From Rheinheimera pacifica (GTDB lineage Bacteria; Pseudomonadota; Gammaproteobacteria; Enterobacterales; Alteromonadaceae): a DNA stretch of 64,000 bases. The stretch spans positions 434,001 through 498,000 of the forward strand of contig NZ_JANUEM010000001.1 of the NCBI RefSeq assembly GCF_024809855.1. Direction: 5' to 3'. Within the stretch, counting starts at the first letter, position 1. The number at the start of each line of letters is the position of its first letter. Of the stretch, positions 27,251-38,413 are shown one piece after another. The notes under the pieces are model-generated. The model was not told where the DNA came from, did no database searches, and saw only the letters and a program-made list of their open reading frames with translations. Both the position numbers and the translations under genes were made by a program.

Positions 27251-29968
27251 TTATACCAGTTTACCGTGGCACTGTTTGTACTTTTTACCTGAGCCACACG
27301 GGCACGGGTCATTACGGCCTACTTTATCCTGGTCACGAAATACCGGGGTGCGCGGAGCATCTTCCGGGATCTCGCCGCCAACATGCTCTGCTTCTGCGTG
27401 CTGGTAATCGTGTGGCACTGCATCGGCTTTACGGCGTTGTTCTTCTACCGCTTCTACATCTTCTGCTGCCCGCACCTGTACGCGGCTTAATACGCCTACA
27501 ACGTCAATTTTCAGGTTTTCCAGCATGGTTGAAAACAGTTCAAAGGCTTCGCGCTTGTATTCCTGCTTCGGGTTTTTCTGCGCATAACCGCGCAGGTTTA
27601 TGCCCTGACGCAGATGGTCCATTGCTGCCAGATGCTCTTTCCAGTGTGTATCCAGGCTTTGCAGCATAATGGCTTTTTCAAACTGGCGCAGTACCTGCGG
27701 GCCAACCATTTGTTCTTTATGGCTATAGGCCTGTTCAACTTCCTGCTGAATCCGCTCACGCAGTTTTTCTTCAAACAGTTTCTTGTCATCTGCCAGCCAC
27801 TGCACCACAGGCAGCTCAAGGTTAAAATCAGCTTTCAGGCGTTGCTCTAAACCCGGTACATCCCACATTTCGTCCAGCGACTGTGGCGGAATATACTGGC
27901 TGATCACACCGTCAATAACGTCAGTACGGATGGCACTGATGGTTTCGCTGATATCGGTAGCGTCTAACAGTTCGTTGCGTTGCTCGTACACCACTTTACG
28001 CTGATCGTTGGCAACATCGTCAAACTCAAGCAGTTGCTTACGAATATCAAAGTTACGCGCTTCTACTTTGCGCTGTGCGTTTTCAATGGCGCGGCTAACC
28101 CAAGGGTGCTCAATCGCTTCGCCTTTTTCCATACCCAGGCGGCGCATCATGCCTGCCATACGGTCTGAGGCGAAAATACGCATTAAGGCATCGTCCAGCG
28201 ACAGATAAAAACGGCTTGAACCCGGATCGCCCTGACGGCCTGACCGGCCGCGTAACTGGTTGTCAATACGGCGCGATTCGTGCCGCTCAGTACCAATAAT
28301 ATGTAAACCACCGGCGTTGATCACAGCATCATGCTGCACCTGCCAGTCGGCTTTTACTTTGGCAATCTGTTCAGCACTGGCATTTTCGCCAAGTGCTGCC
28401 AGTTCAGCCTGTAAACTGCCACCCAACACAATGTCGGTACCACGACCGGCCATATTGGTAGCAATGGTTACGGTGCCCGGCTGCCCGGCCTGAGCAATAA
28501 TCTGGGCTTCATTGGCGTGGAATTTGGCGTTTAGCACCTGGTGCTTAATTTTGGCTTTATTAAGCAGGCCGGATAAATACTCTGAGCTTTCAATTGACGC
28601 CGTACCTACCAGTACCGGGCGGCCACTGTCGCGGGTTTGGGTAATGTCTTCAATAATGGCCTGGTATTTATCTTCAGCATTTAAATACACCAGATCGGCC
28701 ATATCTTTACGGATCATCGGCCGGTTAGTTGGCAGTACTATGGTTTCCAGGCCATAAATTTGCTGGAATTCAAAGGCTTCAGTATCTGCGGTGCCGGTCA
28801 TACCCGACAGTTTGTCGTATAAACGGAAATAATTCTGGAAGGTAATAGAGGCCAGTGTCTGGTTTTCGTTCTGAATTTTTACGCCTTCTTTGGCTTCTAC
28901 TGCCTGGTGTAAACCTTCAGACCAGCGGCGGCCTTCCATTGTACGGCCGGTATGCTCATCAACAATAACGATGTCACCGTCTTTTACTACGTAATCAACA
29001 TCGCGCTTAAATAACTGATGCGCACGCAAGGCAGCATATACATGGTGCAGCAAAGTGATATTGGCAGCAGAGAACAGGGTGTCGTGCTCGCCTATCATGC
29101 CTTGCTCACGCAGCATGTCTTCTACTTTAATCTGGCCTTGCTCAGTTAAATAAACCTGACGCGCTTTTTCATCTACAGTGAAGTGGCCATCGCCATGCGC
29201 GCCCTCTTCGTCTTCTTTTTCCTGCTTAACTAATTGCGGTACCAGCAGGTTAATTTGTTTGTACAGCTCTGAGCTGTCTTCGGCCGGGCCGGAAATAATC
29301 AGCGGAGTACGGGCTTCGTCAATTAAGATTGAGTCGACTTCATCGATAATGGCAAAGGCCTGGTCACGCTGCACGCGGTCTTGCGGTGAAAACGCCATAT
29401 TGTCGCGCAGGTAATCAAAGCCAAACTCGTTGTTAGTGCCATAGGTAATATCAGCAGCATAAGCTTTATGCTTTTCCGGCTGTGCCATACCAGGTACGTT
29501 AACGCCAACGGTTAAACCAAGGAAAGCAAATAACGGTGCGTTGGTTTGCGCATCGCGCCGGGCCAGATAGTCGTTTACGGTAATAACATGCACACCGTTA
29601 CCGCTTAACGCGTTCAGATAAGCCGGCAAGGTTGCGGTTAGGGTTTTACCTTCACCGGTGCGCATTTCAGAAATTTTCCCCTGATGCAGCACAATACCGC
29701 CGAGCATTTGCACGTCAAAGTGGCGCATGCCAAATACCCGTTTGCTGGCTTCACGCACAGTTGCAAAGGCATGCGGTAGAATGTCGTCCAGCGTACTGCC
29801 GTTGGCCAGTTGCTGTTTAAACTCTGCGGTTTTTTGTTTCAGCTGGTCGTCGGACAAGGCTTCAAGTTCTGCCTCTAACGCATTGATCTGCTGTACTTGT
29901 TTTTCTAGTTTTTTTAAGAAGCGGTCGTTGCGGCTACCAAATAATTTGGTAAAAAGTTTTCCAAACAT
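27251..29968 (-). CDS. secA: Protein translocase ATPase SecA
   Basis: A 905-residue motor that drives preproteins through SecYEG. Conserved parts are Walker A MRTGEGKT, the DEAD-like [20 protein letters not shown], the second-half [14 protein letters not shown] and [10 protein letters not shown], and the C-terminal zinc domain [14 protein letters not shown] that binds SecB and phospholipids. E. coli SecA has 901 residues. It diverges from dciA; no secM-type leader gene is visible upstream, so translational-arrest control as in E. coli is not expected. Transcription ends at the hairpin after the stop codon. Confidence 0.98.
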   Translation of the reverse strand: MFGKLFTKLFGSRNDRFLKKLEKQVQQINALEAELEALSDDQLKQKTAEFKQQLANGSTLDDILPHAFATVREASKRVFGMRHFDVQMLGGIVLHQGKISEMRTGEGKTLTATLPAYLNALSGNGVHVITVNDYLARRDAQTNAPLFAFLGLTVGVNVPGMAQPEKHKAYAADITYGTNNEFGFDYLRDNMAFSPQDRVQRDQAFAIIDEVDSILIDEARTPLIISGPAEDSSELYKQINLLVPQLVKQEKEDEEGAHGDGHFTVDEKARQVYLTEQGQIKVEDMLREQGMIGEHDTLFSAANITLLHHVYAALRAHQLFKRDVDYVVKDGDIVIVDEHTGRTMEGRRWSEGLHQAVEAKEGVKIQNENQTLASITFQNYFRLYDKLSGMTGTADTEAFEFQQIYGLETIVLPTNRPMIRKDMADLVYLNAEDKYQAIIEDITQTRDSGRPVLVGTASIESSEYLSGLLNKAKIKHQVLNAKFHANEAQIIAQAGQPGTVTIATNMAGRGTDIVLGGSLQAELAALGENASAEQIAKVKADWQVQHDAVINAGGLHIIGTERHESRRIDNQLRGRSGRQGDPGSSRFYLSLDDALMRIFASDRMAGMMRRLGMEKGEAIEHPWVSRAIENAQRKVEARNFDIRKQLLEFDDVANDQRKVVYEQRNELLDATDISETISAIRTDVIDGVISQYIPPQSLDEMWDVPGLEQRLKADFNLELPVVQWLADDKKLFEEKLRERIQQEVEQAYSHKEQMVGPQVLRQFEKAIMLQSLDTHWKEHLAAMDHLRQGINLRGYAQKNPKQEYKREAFELFSTMLENLKIDVVGVLSRVQVRAAEDVEAVEEQRRKADAVPHDYQHAEAEHVGGEIPEDAPRTPVFRDQDKVGRNDPCPCGSGKKYKQCHGKLV

Positions 29969-30167
29969 TATCCAAATACCATGTTAAGTTAAAACTGCAG
30001 TGCAGCCCCGGCGGCGCTTTGCCCGGCCAGTAAAAAGTATGAAAGCTTCAGCATCTTACGCCAGATATGGTGCCCCATGCCAACGCTTTCAAGGTACAAC
30101 ATTCTCTGTATCTGAAGAAGCTGTTACACTGCACAGATGTTTTACTTGTTGCAGGTGCATAAAGGCA

Positions 30168-30638
30168 ATGGCCCGCTATACACAAAAGCCTCTGGATATC
30201 AGCAAAGTGCTGGCGCACAGCACTCTGGCATCACAGCAGCAACAGGTAAGCCTGGTGCAACAACTGAACAAGGTGCTGGCTGAAGTATTACAGCTGGAGC
30301 AACTTAGTTTCTGTCAGGTCAGCTGTATTCGTGACGGTCGGGCGGTTATTTTATGTGCCTCGGCGCCCTGGCTGACCAGTTTAAAAATGCAGCGCGACGC
30401 CATTCTAGACAATTTTCGCCGAAAAATCTTGCCTGATTTAGCTGGAATTGAGATTGAAGCCTCACCTAACGGCCAGATCAGCAGGCTGCAACTGCCGGTA
30501 GCGCAGAAAAACAACCATCAGTTATCTGACAACGCAGCCTCGGCGCTGCGCATGGTAGCACAAAACAGCGAAGGGCCATTAAAAGACGCTTTACTGAAAC
30601 TGGCAGAAAACGCAGCTTCAAGTGTTCTGACCCCTTGA
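30168..30638 (+). CDS. dciA: DciA-family (DUF721) replicative helicase loader
   Basis: A 156-residue protein of the DUF721/DciA family, which loads DnaB in bacteria lacking the phage-derived DnaC; location next to secA and lpxC is typical. The N-terminal KH-like domain includes LVQQLNKVLAEVLQLEQL and AVILCASAPWLTSLKMQRDAILDNFRR; the C-terminal half is low-complexity, as in other gammaproteobacterial DciA proteins. The frame extends up to 30000, but the ATG at 30168 gives the family length. The last codons (ASSVLTP and stop) are read from a REP copy (30617-30639), so the C-terminus has been replaced or extended by it. Confidence 0.75.
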   Translation: MARYTQKPLDISKVLAHSTLASQQQQVSLVQQLNKVLAEVLQLEQLSFCQVSCIRDGRAVILCASAPWLTSLKMQRDAILDNFRRKILPDLAGIEIEASPNGQISRLQLPVAQKNNHQLSDNAASALRMVAQNSEGPLKDALLKLAENAASSVLTP

Positions 30639-30639
30639 A
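30617..30639. repeat. REP copy 4, overlapping the 3' end of dciA
   Basis: Identical, in inverted orientation, to the REP copies around the RAYT gene ~5.5 kb away. It supplies the last seven sense codons and the stop codon of dciA. A full-length terminator hairpin follows two bases later. Confidence 0.8.
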
Positions 30640-30641
30640 TA

Positions 30642-30668
30642 ACAAAACCCGGTTAAACCGGGTTTTGT
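30642..30668. terminator. Bidirectional terminator between dciA and lpxC
   Basis: A perfect 12-bp stem ACAAAACCCGGT / ACCGGGTTTTGT with a TAA loop. Its A- and T-rich arms give a U-tract on either strand, fitting the convergent dciA and lpxC. Confidence 0.85.
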
Positions 30669-30687
30669 GTATAGCTTAAGTGCTGAT

Positions 30688-31599
30688 TCAGGCCAGTTGG
30701 GGTGCCAGATAAGATATCGGCATCTGGGCTTTGTCTTCAAAGGTAACAAATTCCCAGTTTTCCTGATTAGCCAGTACTGCACACAGTAGCTGGTTATTCA
30801 GCGCATGGCCGGTTTTAAAGGCTTTAAACTCGCCCAGTATGCTGTAACCGGCCATATATAAATCGCCGATGGCATCGAGAATTTTATGTTTAATAAATTC
30901 GTCTTCGTAGCGCAGACCGTCCTGGTTTAATACCCGGTATTCGTCCAGTACTACGGCGTTGTCGAAACTGCCACCCAACGCCAGGTTATTTGCACGCAGG
31001 TACTCTACTTCATGCAAAAAGCCAAAAGTGCGGGCACGGCTGATATCTTTAATAAAACCTGCGGCGGAGAAATCCATTTGCATATGCTGGGTGGTTTCTG
31101 CAATCACCGGGTGGTTAAATTCAATGGCAAAATCAATTTTAAAGCCATGGTGCGGTTTAAATTCGGCCCATTTGTCGCCGTCTTCAACCCGTACAGATTT
31201 TTTAATACGGATAAACTTTTTCGCCTGACGCTGCTCTGCCACACCGGCCTCAAGCAACAGATAAACGAACGGATTGGCACTGCCATCCATAATAGGAATT
31301 TCAGCTGAGTCTACTTCAACCATCAGGTTGTCGATCCCCAGCCCGGCAATGGCCGCCATCAGGTGTTCAGTGGTAGATAAGCGCACGCCATTTTCATTAA
31401 TTAAACAGGTACACATCACCGTATCACCTACTAATTCAGGTGCTACTTTGAAATCGACCACAGGATCGAGATCAACACGACGGAACACGATACCCGTGTT
31501 GTCCGGCGCAGGTCGGAGAGTAAGCGTAACCTTTTCGCCTTTGTGCAATCCCACTCCAATGGAGCTGACTGTTTTGTCGATGGTACGTTGTTTAATCAT
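30688..31599 (-). CDS. lpxC: UDP-3-O-acyl-N-acetylglucosamine deacetylase LpxC
   Basis: A 303-residue zinc amidase performing the committed step of lipid A synthesis. Features are [19 protein letters not shown] at the start, [17 protein letters not shown] (first zinc His), [46 protein letters not shown] (zinc His and Asp) and [10 protein letters not shown]. The longer frame to 31719 is rejected because GGAAGAA precedes the ATG at 31599 and the product equals E. coli length (305). Last gene of the dcw cluster, after ftsZ. Confidence 0.97.
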   Translation of the reverse strand: MIKQRTIDKTVSSIGVGLHKGEKVTLTLRPAPDNTGIVFRRVDLDPVVDFKVAPELVGDTVMCTCLINENGVRLSTTEHLMAAIAGLGIDNLMVEVDSAEIPIMDGSANPFVYLLLEAGVAEQRQAKKFIRIKKSVRVEDGDKWAEFKPHHGFKIDFAIEFNHPVIAETTQHMQMDFSAAGFIKDISRARTFGFLHEVEYLRANNLALGGSFDNAVVLDEYRVLNQDGLRYEDEFIKHKILDAIGDLYMAGYSILGEFKAFKTGHALNNQLLCAVLANQENWEFVTFEDKAQMPISYLAPQLA

Positions 31600-31742
31600 A
31601 ATTTCTTCCTGCTCAAATAATAAGCAATCACAAAATGGTGGCGAAGCATAGCATAATGTAATAAGTATGCCAAATACCACTGAACAGCAGCTTAACCCTG
31701 CTGTCGGCCCTGCCTGCAACTAAAACTGTACTGAGTACAGCC

Positions 31743-32903
31743 TTAGTCGGCTTGTTTGCGTAAAAACGCCGGTATATCAAAAATGTCGATATTCGCCTTG
31801 CTTTCTGGCTGTGCTTTCACGGCAGCAGCAGGCTGCTCTTCACGCATAGCCTGCGGTGCAGGTTTTTGCATGGTGTTACCGTGTTGCACGTACACAGGCA
31901 TTGGCTCAGCACGGTGGTTTTGCACCAGGCTGATATCCGGGCGGCGATCTGCACCTATACCGGTAGCCACCACAGTTACACGCAACTCATCCTGCATGTT
32001 AGGGTCGATTACCGCACCTACTACTACAGTAGCATTTTCAGACGCAAAGGCTTTTACAGCATTACCGACAATTTCAAACTCTTCGATGCTGATATCCAGG
32101 CCGGCAGTGATATTAACCAGAATACCCTTGGCACCAGATAAATCAATATCTTCCAGCAATGGGCTGGAGATAGCCTGTTCGGCGGCTTCTTCTGCCCGGT
32201 CCGGGCCGGAAGCGCGGCCGCTGCCCATCATCGCGGTGCCCATTTCTGACATCACAGTACGTACGTCGGCAAAGTCAACGTTGATAAGACCAGGTCGGGT
32301 AATTAATTCAGCAATACCCTGTACAGCGCCCAGCAGCACATTGTTGGCGGCTTTAAACGCATCCAGCAAGCTGGTGCCTTTACCCAGTACTTTTAACAGC
32401 TTGTCGTTTGGAATGGTGATCAAAGAATCAACGTGTTTGCTCAGTTCCAGAATACCTTCATCTGCATAAGCGGTACGCTTTTTACCTTCGAACGGGAAGG
32501 GTTTGGTTACCACTGCTACGGTTAAGATACCCAGTTCACGCGCCACTTCGGCCACGATTGGTGCCGCACCCGTACCTGTACCACCGCCCATACCGGCTGC
32601 GATAAAAATCATATCAGCGCCCTGCAGGGTTTTCTTGATGGTTTCACGGTCTTCTTCGGCTGAACGGCGGCCGATTTCCGGGTTGGCACCAGCACCTAAA
32701 CCTTTAGTAACATGAGCGCCTAACTGCAGCGTAATGTTGGCTGATGAATTACGCAGAGCCTGGGCGTCGGTATTGGCCGCCACAAACTCTACACCTTCGA
32801 TATTGCTGGCAACCATATACTCAACTGCGTTACCGCCGCCGCCACCAACACCTATTACTTTAATAACAGCTTCTTCGCTGTGATTTTCCATTAACTCAAA
32901 CAT
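31743..32903 (-). CDS. ftsZ: Cell division GTPase FtsZ
   Basis: A 386-residue tubulin homologue forming the Z-ring. The N-terminal GVGGGGGNAVEYM and tubulin signature GGGTGTGA make up the GTP site; the T7 loop block NVDFADVRTVM supplies the catalytic aspartate. After a variable Gln/Ala-rich linker comes the conserved C-terminal peptide DIPAFLRKQAD, the binding site for FtsA, ZipA, ZapD and MinC. It is 30 bases downstream of ftsA. Confidence 0.98.
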   Translation of the reverse strand: MFELMENHSEEAVIKVIGVGGGGGNAVEYMVASNIEGVEFVAANTDAQALRNSSANITLQLGAHVTKGLGAGANPEIGRRSAEEDRETIKKTLQGADMIFIAAGMGGGTGTGAAPIVAEVARELGILTVAVVTKPFPFEGKKRTAYADEGILELSKHVDSLITIPNDKLLKVLGKGTSLLDAFKAANNVLLGAVQGIAELITRPGLINVDFADVRTVMSEMGTAMMGSGRASGPDRAEEAAEQAISSPLLEDIDLSGAKGILVNITAGLDISIEEFEIVGNAVKAFASENATVVVGAVIDPNMQDELRVTVVATGIGADRRPDISLVQNHRAEPMPVYVQHGNTMQKPAPQAMREEQPAAAVKAQPESKANIDIFDIPAFLRKQAD

Positions 32904-32933
32904 AGCTCTCTCTCCGTTTCTACGCTTACTAAC

Positions 32934-34169
32934 TTAAAATTCGCCTTTGAACCAGCTGCTGATCCGTTTGACGAAGCTACTTACTGAATCGCGCACATCA
33001 ACAGATTTTTTCTGCTGGGTGCGTGCATCTTTACCGTACAACAACAGCCCTACCACGCTGGCATAAGCCGGGTCCTGTACGTACTCTTTTAAACCTGTAA
33101 CATGCATAGGTTGCCCTACCCGTACCGGCATCTGAAAAATGTCTTCGGCAAATTCCACCGCACCTTCCATCTTGGCGGTACCTCCGGTCAGTACAACACC
33201 GGCAGCAATTTGCTCTTCCAGGCCAGAGCTGCGAATTTCTTCCAGCACCAGCTCAAATAATTCCTGATAGCGTGGCTCTACCACTTCGGCCAGCGTATGG
33301 CGCGACATAGACCTTGCCGGCCTGCCACCAACGCTTGGCACTTCGATGCTTTCTTCTTTACCTACCATGCTGCGCAGCGCGCAGGCATACTGCACTTTAA
33401 TATCTTCAGCATGGCTTAACGGCGTGCGGAAAATTTTGGCAATGTCGCTGGTAACCTGATTACCGGCTACCGGGATCACTGCGGTGTGGCGCAGTGCACC
33501 ATTGGTATAAATTGAGATATCAATAGTACCGCCGCCCATATCCACTACACAGACACCCAACTCTTTTTCATCGTCGGTTAACACCGCAAAGCTGGAAGCC
33601 AGCGAGGTGAAAATAAGCTGATCAACCTGCAGGCCGCAGCGCTCAACGCACTTTTCAATATTTTTTGCCATGTCGTTGGCGCAGGTAATAATGTGCGCCC
33701 GGGCTTCCATCCGTACACCAGACATGCCTACCGGGCTTTTAATACCCTCCTGCATATCTACCGAGAATTCCTGCGGCAGCACATGTAACATGCGCCGCTC
33801 GGCCGAAATGGGCACTGATTTAGCAGCGTGGATCACATTGGCAACGTCTTCTGCGGTTACTTCTGTATCATTAATCGGCACCATGCCGCTTTCGTTCTGG
33901 CAGCGAATATGTTTGCCGGTAATACCTAAATACACTGACGATACACGGCAATCTGCCATCAGCTCGGCTTCATCAATTGCGCGCTGTACCGCCTGTACTA
34001 CCAGGTTTAAATCGTTCACGCCGCCTTTATCCATACCGCGGGAAACATGGGTACCAACGCCGACAATGCTCAGGCGATCATCAGCGGTAATTTCGCCCAC
34101 CACCGCTTTTATCTGGGCAGTGCCAATATCCAGGCCAACAATCAGATCTCTATCCAACGACTTTGTCAT
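32934..34169 (-). CDS. ftsA: Cell division actin homologue FtsA
   Basis: A 411-residue ATPase that tethers FtsZ to the membrane. Actin-type phosphate loops are VGLDIGTAQIKAVVGE and VVDMGGGTIDISIY; the adenosine motif is VLTGGTAKMEGA. The C-terminal amphipathic helix SSFVKRISSWFKGEF is the membrane anchor. It overlaps ftsQ by four bases. Length is close to E. coli FtsA (420). Confidence 0.97.
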   Translation of the reverse strand: MTKSLDRDLIVGLDIGTAQIKAVVGEITADDRLSIVGVGTHVSRGMDKGGVNDLNLVVQAVQRAIDEAELMADCRVSSVYLGITGKHIRCQNESGMVPINDTEVTAEDVANVIHAAKSVPISAERRMLHVLPQEFSVDMQEGIKSPVGMSGVRMEARAHIITCANDMAKNIEKCVERCGLQVDQLIFTSLASSFAVLTDDEKELGVCVVDMGGGTIDISIYTNGALRHTAVIPVAGNQVTSDIAKIFRTPLSHAEDIKVQYACALRSMVGKEESIEVPSVGGRPARSMSRHTLAEVVEPRYQELFELVLEEIRSSGLEEQIAAGVVLTGGTAKMEGAVEFAEDIFQMPVRVGQPMHVTGLKEYVQDPAYASVVGLLLYGKDARTQQKKSVDVRDSVSSFVKRISSWFKGEF

Positions 34170-34918
34170 GCTTTTCTCTTTTCTTCAGTGCTGTAACGCA
34201 CCGCTATACCGGTGTCGTAGCGCAAATCGACTTCAGCTACGGCTTCGGTTTTGTGTTTACTGATCACCGGATACAACTCAATAAAGCGTTGTAGCCGTTT
34301 TAAGGTATCTTCACGCCCCAGCTTTAGTGCAACGCCATTGCTCAGGCTTACCTGCCAGGAAAAGCGCTCGGTTAAACCCAGCGCCACGGCATTAAATTTA
34401 TGCAGAGCCAGCAAGCCCTGCATATGGCGGAACATGGCAAGTGCATCCTGCTGGCTGCCTTCGGGGCCGGTTAGCATTGGCAATGCTGTTTTCAGCTGTT
34501 CTACGGGCGCCTGAAACACCTCGCCCTGTGTATTAAGTAATTGCTGCTGATTCCAGATTGCTACCGGCCGTTGTTCTGTTACCACCACAACCAGAGCATC
34601 AGGCCATTGTTTGCGCACGGCCACCTGATATACCCAGGGTTGCTGTAACAGGAACTGCTGCACCTGATCCACGTTCACGCTAAAAAAGTTACCAACGTAT
34701 TGCTGTTGCAAAGTCTGGTGCAGTGCAGTGGCATCAATATGATGAAAATCACCGTACAACCGTACCTGACGCACCGGGGCACTTTGCTGGCTTTGCATCC
34801 AGTCGCTTATTTTTGTGCCAGCCCACGCCAGCGCTGCTACCGCAGCAATAAAAAACAGCACTCCGGCATAAAATGCCGGGCGTTGTTTAAATTGCAGTTG
34901 AGGCAGGCGCCAGTTCAT
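34166..34918 (-). CDS. ftsQ: Cell division protein FtsQ
   Basis: A 250-residue bitopic divisome protein linking FtsL/FtsB to other components. It has a short cytoplasmic N-terminus, one transmembrane helix (about residues 17-35, FYAGVLFFIAAVAALAWAG), a POTRA domain (~50-120, VRQVRLYGDFHHID...PWVYQVAVRKQWPDALVVVVTEQRPVA), then the beta domain. It is shorter than the E. coli protein (276) mainly at the C-terminus. Three bases separate it from ddlB. Confidence 0.94.
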   Translation of the reverse strand: MNWRLPQLQFKQRPAFYAGVLFFIAAVAALAWAGTKISDWMQSQQSAPVRQVRLYGDFHHIDATALHQTLQQQYVGNFFSVNVDQVQQFLLQQPWVYQVAVRKQWPDALVVVVTEQRPVAIWNQQQLLNTQGEVFQAPVEQLKTALPMLTGPEGSQQDALAMFRHMQGLLALHKFNAVALGLTERFSWQVSLSNGVALKLGREDTLKRLQRFIELYPVISKHKTEAVAEVDLRYDTGIAVRYSTEEKRKA

Positions 34919-34920
34919 GA

Positions 34921-35850
34921 TTATTTTGTTCCTTCGGTTTGGTTAAGTATTGCCAGAACTAATTGCTGAAAACTCAGGCCCGCAGCTTTAGCCGCCATAG
35001 GTACCAGTGATTTTTCTGTCATACCCGGCACGGTGTTTACTTCCAACAAATAATGCTGGCCGCTTTGGTCCAGCATAATGTCTACCCGGCCCCAACCTGA
35101 TGCACCCACTGCATTAAAGGCTTTAAGTGCCGTGTCTTGCATGGCCGCGGTTTGCTCTGCGCTTAATGGCGCCGGGCATAAGTATTCAGTACTGTTGGCC
35201 TGATATTTGGCTTCGTAGTCGTAAAAGGCACGTGGTGTGCGCATCTCCACTACCGGTAGTACCTGGCCATTTAACAGAGCGACAGTAAACTCGCGGCCGT
35301 TTATCCAGCGCTCAACTAAAATTTCGCTGTCGTATTTCAGCGCGGCGCGAATGGCCTGTTCAAGCTCTGCTGCTGTGCTGGCGGCACTCATGCCAATGCT
35401 GGAACCTTCATTGGCTGGCTTTACCATTACCTTGCCACCAAGGCTGGCCAGCAAACCGGCAAAATCGGTGTCGTTGTTATGCACTACCGCAAAAGGCGCT
35501 GTTGGCAATTGCTGCGCCTGAAATAACCATTTACAGCGGATTTTATCCATCGCCAGCGCCGAGCCCAGTACACCACTGCCGGTGTAGGGTAAGCCCAACT
35601 GCTGCAGCGCGCCCTGCATGCTGCCGTCTTCGCCACCACGGCCATGTAATACGATAAACACCCGCTGTGCTGCGCTGGCAGCTAACTCAGCCAGTGACTG
35701 TGTTTGCGGGTCAAAAACAAACGCATTTACCCCGGCATCCTGCAAGGCTTTTAGCACTGCCGTGCCAGAGCGCAGCGACACTTCGCGCTCGGCAGAGTTA
35801 CCGCCAAACATTACGGCAACTTTGCCAAAAGCATTTACATTGCTACTCAT
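34921..35850 (-). CDS. ddlB: D-alanine--D-alanine ligase
   Basis: A 309-residue ATP-grasp enzyme making the D-Ala-D-Ala dipeptide for UDP-MurNAc-pentapeptide. Motifs are [15 protein letters not shown] at the N-terminus, [39 protein letters not shown] and [23 protein letters not shown] with the metal-binding Glu and Asn. It overlaps the murC stop by four bases. Confidence 0.96.
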   Translation of the reverse strand: MSSNVNAFGKVAVMFGGNSAEREVSLRSGTAVLKALQDAGVNAFVFDPQTQSLAELAASAAQRVFIVLHGRGGEDGSMQGALQQLGLPYTGSGVLGSALAMDKIRCKWLFQAQQLPTAPFAVVHNNDTDFAGLLASLGGKVMVKPANEGSSIGMSAASTAAELEQAIRAALKYDSEILVERWINGREFTVALLNGQVLPVVEMRTPRAFYDYEAKYQANSTEYLCPAPLSAEQTAAMQDTALKAFNAVGASGWGRVDIMLDQSGQHYLLEVNTVPGMTEKSLVPMAAKAAGLSFQQLVLAILNQTEGTK

Positions 35851-37316
35851 GCCTGTACTCCTGCGCTGGCTTTAAGTTGTTCAATATCCAGCTGCATAGC
35901 AGCCAGCTTTTTAACTAAAGTGCCTATATTACCGGCGCCTTGCGTCAGCACTACATCACCATCCTGTAGCACGCCAGCCAGGCTGGCTGCCAGCTCGGCA
36001 GGTTCGGCAACATAAATTGGGTCCAGCGTGCCGCGGGCACGGATAGAGCGGCATAAACTGCGGCTGTCGGCACCGGCAATAGGTGCTTCTCCGGCTGAAT
36101 ACACCTCCAGCAGCAACAACTTATCTACCGTGGACAATACTTTGGCGAAGTCTTCGTATAAATCACGGGTACGGGTAAAACGGTGTGGCTGATAAGCCAT
36201 AACCAGGCGACGCTGCGGCCAGGCCGCCCGTGCAGCCGCAATAGTGGCTGCTACTTCAGTTGGGTGATGGCCGTAATCGTCCAGCAGCAACACTTTGCCG
36301 TTACCGGTATCAAACTCACCATACTGCTGAAAACGCCGGCCTATGCCTTCAAACTTGCTCAGCGCAACCAATATGGCCTGCTCGCTGATGCCTTCATCCA
36401 GCGCCAGCGCAAAAGCGGCAGTGGCATTTAATGCATTATGTTTACCGGGCAAATTCAGGATCACTTCACGCTGGTTGCCGTTGCTGTCGCCGCCGGTGTT
36501 GCCGGTGATTACAAACCGGCTTTGGGTGCCGCTCTGGCTAAAATCGCTGATGACAAAGTCAGCATCGTCGCTAAAACCGTATGTCAGCACGGTGCGGCCG
36601 ATTTGCGGGATCAGCGCGCGCAGCACCGGATCGTCAATACATACCACGACCACGCCGTAAAATGGCAGATTGTGGCAAAACTCCAGATAAGTAGCTTTTA
36701 GCTTTTCAAAGTCGCCCTGATAGGTGTCCATGTGATCAGCTTCGATATTGGTGATCACAGTAGCCAGCGGCTGTAAATGCAGAAAAGAGGCGTCGCTCTC
36801 GTCGGCTTCAGCAATTAAATAACGGCCGCTGCCCAGCCGCGCGTTAGAACCGGCTGAATTAAGCAGACCACCAATAACAAATGTAGGGTCGGTACCGGCT
36901 TCAGCGAAAACCGATGCCAGCAAACTGGTGGTAGTGGTTTTACCGTGCGTACCGGCAACGGCAATACCATGACGAAAGCGCATCAGCTCGCCCAGCATTT
37001 CAGCGCGGCGCACTACAGGAATGCGTAACGCACGCGCTGCAGCAACCTCGGGGTTGGCACTATTAATAGCACTGGAAACAACGACCACACTGGCGCCGTT
37101 AACATGGTCAGCATCATGGCCAAACAATACGCTGGCACCCAGTGTAATTAAGCGCTCGGTAACGGCATTAGGCGCTATGTCAGAGCCCGATACGTTATAA
37201 CCTTCGTTAAGCAGCACTTCGGCAATACCGCCCATGCCGGCACCACCAATGCCGACAAAGTGAATACGCTCAACGCGGCGCATGGCGAGTTTTTTCTGTT
37301 GCGGTGTACTTATCAT
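35847..37316 (-). CDS. murC: UDP-N-acetylmuramate--L-alanine ligase MurC
   Basis: A 489-residue Mur ligase adding L-Ala to UDP-MurNAc. [23 protein letters not shown] is the N-terminal nucleotide-sugar domain, [12 protein letters not shown] the ATP P-loop, and [12 protein letters not shown] and [10 protein letters not shown] are further ligase blocks. The frame extends to 37358, but AGGA eight bases before the ATG at 37316 fits E. coli spacing of the MRRV block. It overlaps murG by four bases. Confidence 0.96.
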   Translation of the reverse strand: MISTPQQKKLAMRRVERIHFVGIGGAGMGGIAEVLLNEGYNVSGSDIAPNAVTERLITLGASVLFGHDADHVNGASVVVVSSAINSANPEVAAARALRIPVVRRAEMLGELMRFRHGIAVAGTHGKTTTTSLLASVFAEAGTDPTFVIGGLLNSAGSNARLGSGRYLIAEADESDASFLHLQPLATVITNIEADHMDTYQGDFEKLKATYLEFCHNLPFYGVVVVCIDDPVLRALIPQIGRTVLTYGFSDDADFVISDFSQSGTQSRFVITGNTGGDSNGNQREVILNLPGKHNALNATAAFALALDEGISEQAILVALSKFEGIGRRFQQYGEFDTGNGKVLLLDDYGHHPTEVAATIAAARAAWPQRRLVMAYQPHRFTRTRDLYEDFAKVLSTVDKLLLLEVYSAGEAPIAGADSRSLCRSIRARGTLDPIYVAEPAELAASLAGVLQDGDVVLTQGAGNIGTLVKKLAAMQLDIEQLKASAGVQA

Positions 37317-38413
37317 AAATTCTGTCCTGCTACTTGCTGACCTACTACCTGCTGACATAGCGCCACTACCTGTGCTGTTGCATGATCCAACGCACAGGCA
37401 CGCGCTTTGACGGCCATTTGCTGTAACGGTGCTTTACTGTTTAACCATTGCTGCAGCAGCGGCAGCAAACGTTGTTCTGTTAACTCGTGCTGCGCCAGCA
37501 ACAAGGCTGCACCCTGTTCTGTTAACCAGCGGGCGTTGGCACTCTGGTGATCGTCTATCGCACCTGGCAGCGGTACAAACACCGCTGCAACACCTGCACA
37601 GGCCAGCTCGCTAACCGTAGAGGCGCCGGCACGGCATATAACCACATCGGCCCAGGCATAGGCCTGTGCCATATCGTCAATAAAGGCACTGGCTTGTGCA
37701 GTTAAATTGGCATTGCCCAGTTGCTGATACTGTTGCTCTGTTTGCAGTTGCATGGCCTTGCCGGTTTGGTGGCGTACTTCAAGCGCGCCGGTTTGTGAAG
37801 CTTTGGCAAAAATGGCCGGTAACTTATCGTTTAACGCCTGCGCCCCTAAACTGCCGCCTACTACCAATACTTTTAAACTGCCGCTGTAATCATGCGCTGC
37901 GGCAACATTAATAAGCTCTGCCCGTACCGGATTACCCACCAACTGCTGTTTGCTGTTACCGGCAAAAGCCGCAGGAAAGGCCACCAGCACCTTACGGGCC
38001 AGTTTTGCCAGCAGCCGGTTGGTGCTGCCAGCTACGGCATTTTGCTCGTGAATAAACAACGGCAACCGTTTTAACCAGGCTGCCACGCCACCGGGGCCGC
38101 TGGCATAACCGCCAAACCCCAGTACCAGATCCGGTTGCACCGTGTTAAGCACCTGGCGCGCCTGCAATAGTGATTTAACCAGCATCCAGGGCGCGCTGAT
38201 CAGAGACAACACACCTTTACCACGCAGCCCGGCGACATCAATAGTGTGAAATGGCCAGCCAAATTGCGGCACTAAAGTGGCTTCCATCCGGTTAGCCGTG
38301 CCCAACCAGTGAATTTGCCAACCGGCAGCAGACAGCGCCGTAGCCACCGCCTGCGCCGGAAAAATATGCCCGCCGGTGCCGCCGGCCATAATCAGAATAC
38401 GCGGTTTAGTCAT
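37313..38413 (-). CDS. murG: Lipid II synthase glycosyltransferase MurG
   Basis: A 366-residue peripheral membrane GT-B enzyme transferring GlcNAc to lipid [13 protein letters not shown] is the first G-loop; [39 protein letters not shown] and the donor-site block [12 protein letters not shown] follow. GGAGG lies before the ATG at 38413, which overlaps the end of ftsW by eight bases; the upstream start at 38434 is less likely. Confidence 0.96.
   Translation of the reverse strand: MTKPRILIMAGGTGGHIFPAQAVATALSAAGWQIHWLGTANRMEATLVPQFGWPFHTIDVAGLRGKGVLSLISAPWMLVKSLLQARQVLNTVQPDLVLGFGGYASGPGGVAAWLKRLPLFIHEQNAVAGSTNRLLAKLARKVLVAFPAAFAGNSKQQLVGNPVRAELINVAAAHDYSGSLKVLVVGGSLGAQALNDKLPAIFAKASQTGALEVRHQTGKAMQLQTEQQYQQLGNANLTAQASAFIDDMAQAYAWADVVICRAGASTVSELACAGVAAVFVPLPGAIDDHQSANARWLTEQGAALLLAQHELTEQRLLPLLQQWLNSKAPLQQMAVKARACALDHATAQVVALCQQVVGQQVAGQNL

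Noticed and set aside
27019..27669. A 216-codon frame on the plus strand across mutT and the end of secA
   Set aside because: It spans two well-supported minus-strand genes and a terminator; a shadow frame.
31756..32469. A 237-codon frame on the plus strand opposite ftsZ
   Set aside because: An antisense shadow of ftsZ; low-complexity Ser/Thr/Ile-rich translation without any known domain.
33670..34263. A 197-codon frame opposite ftsA and ftsQ
   Set aside because: It covers conserved ftsA codons, has no ribosome site, and its translation looks like antisense of a GC-third-position gene.
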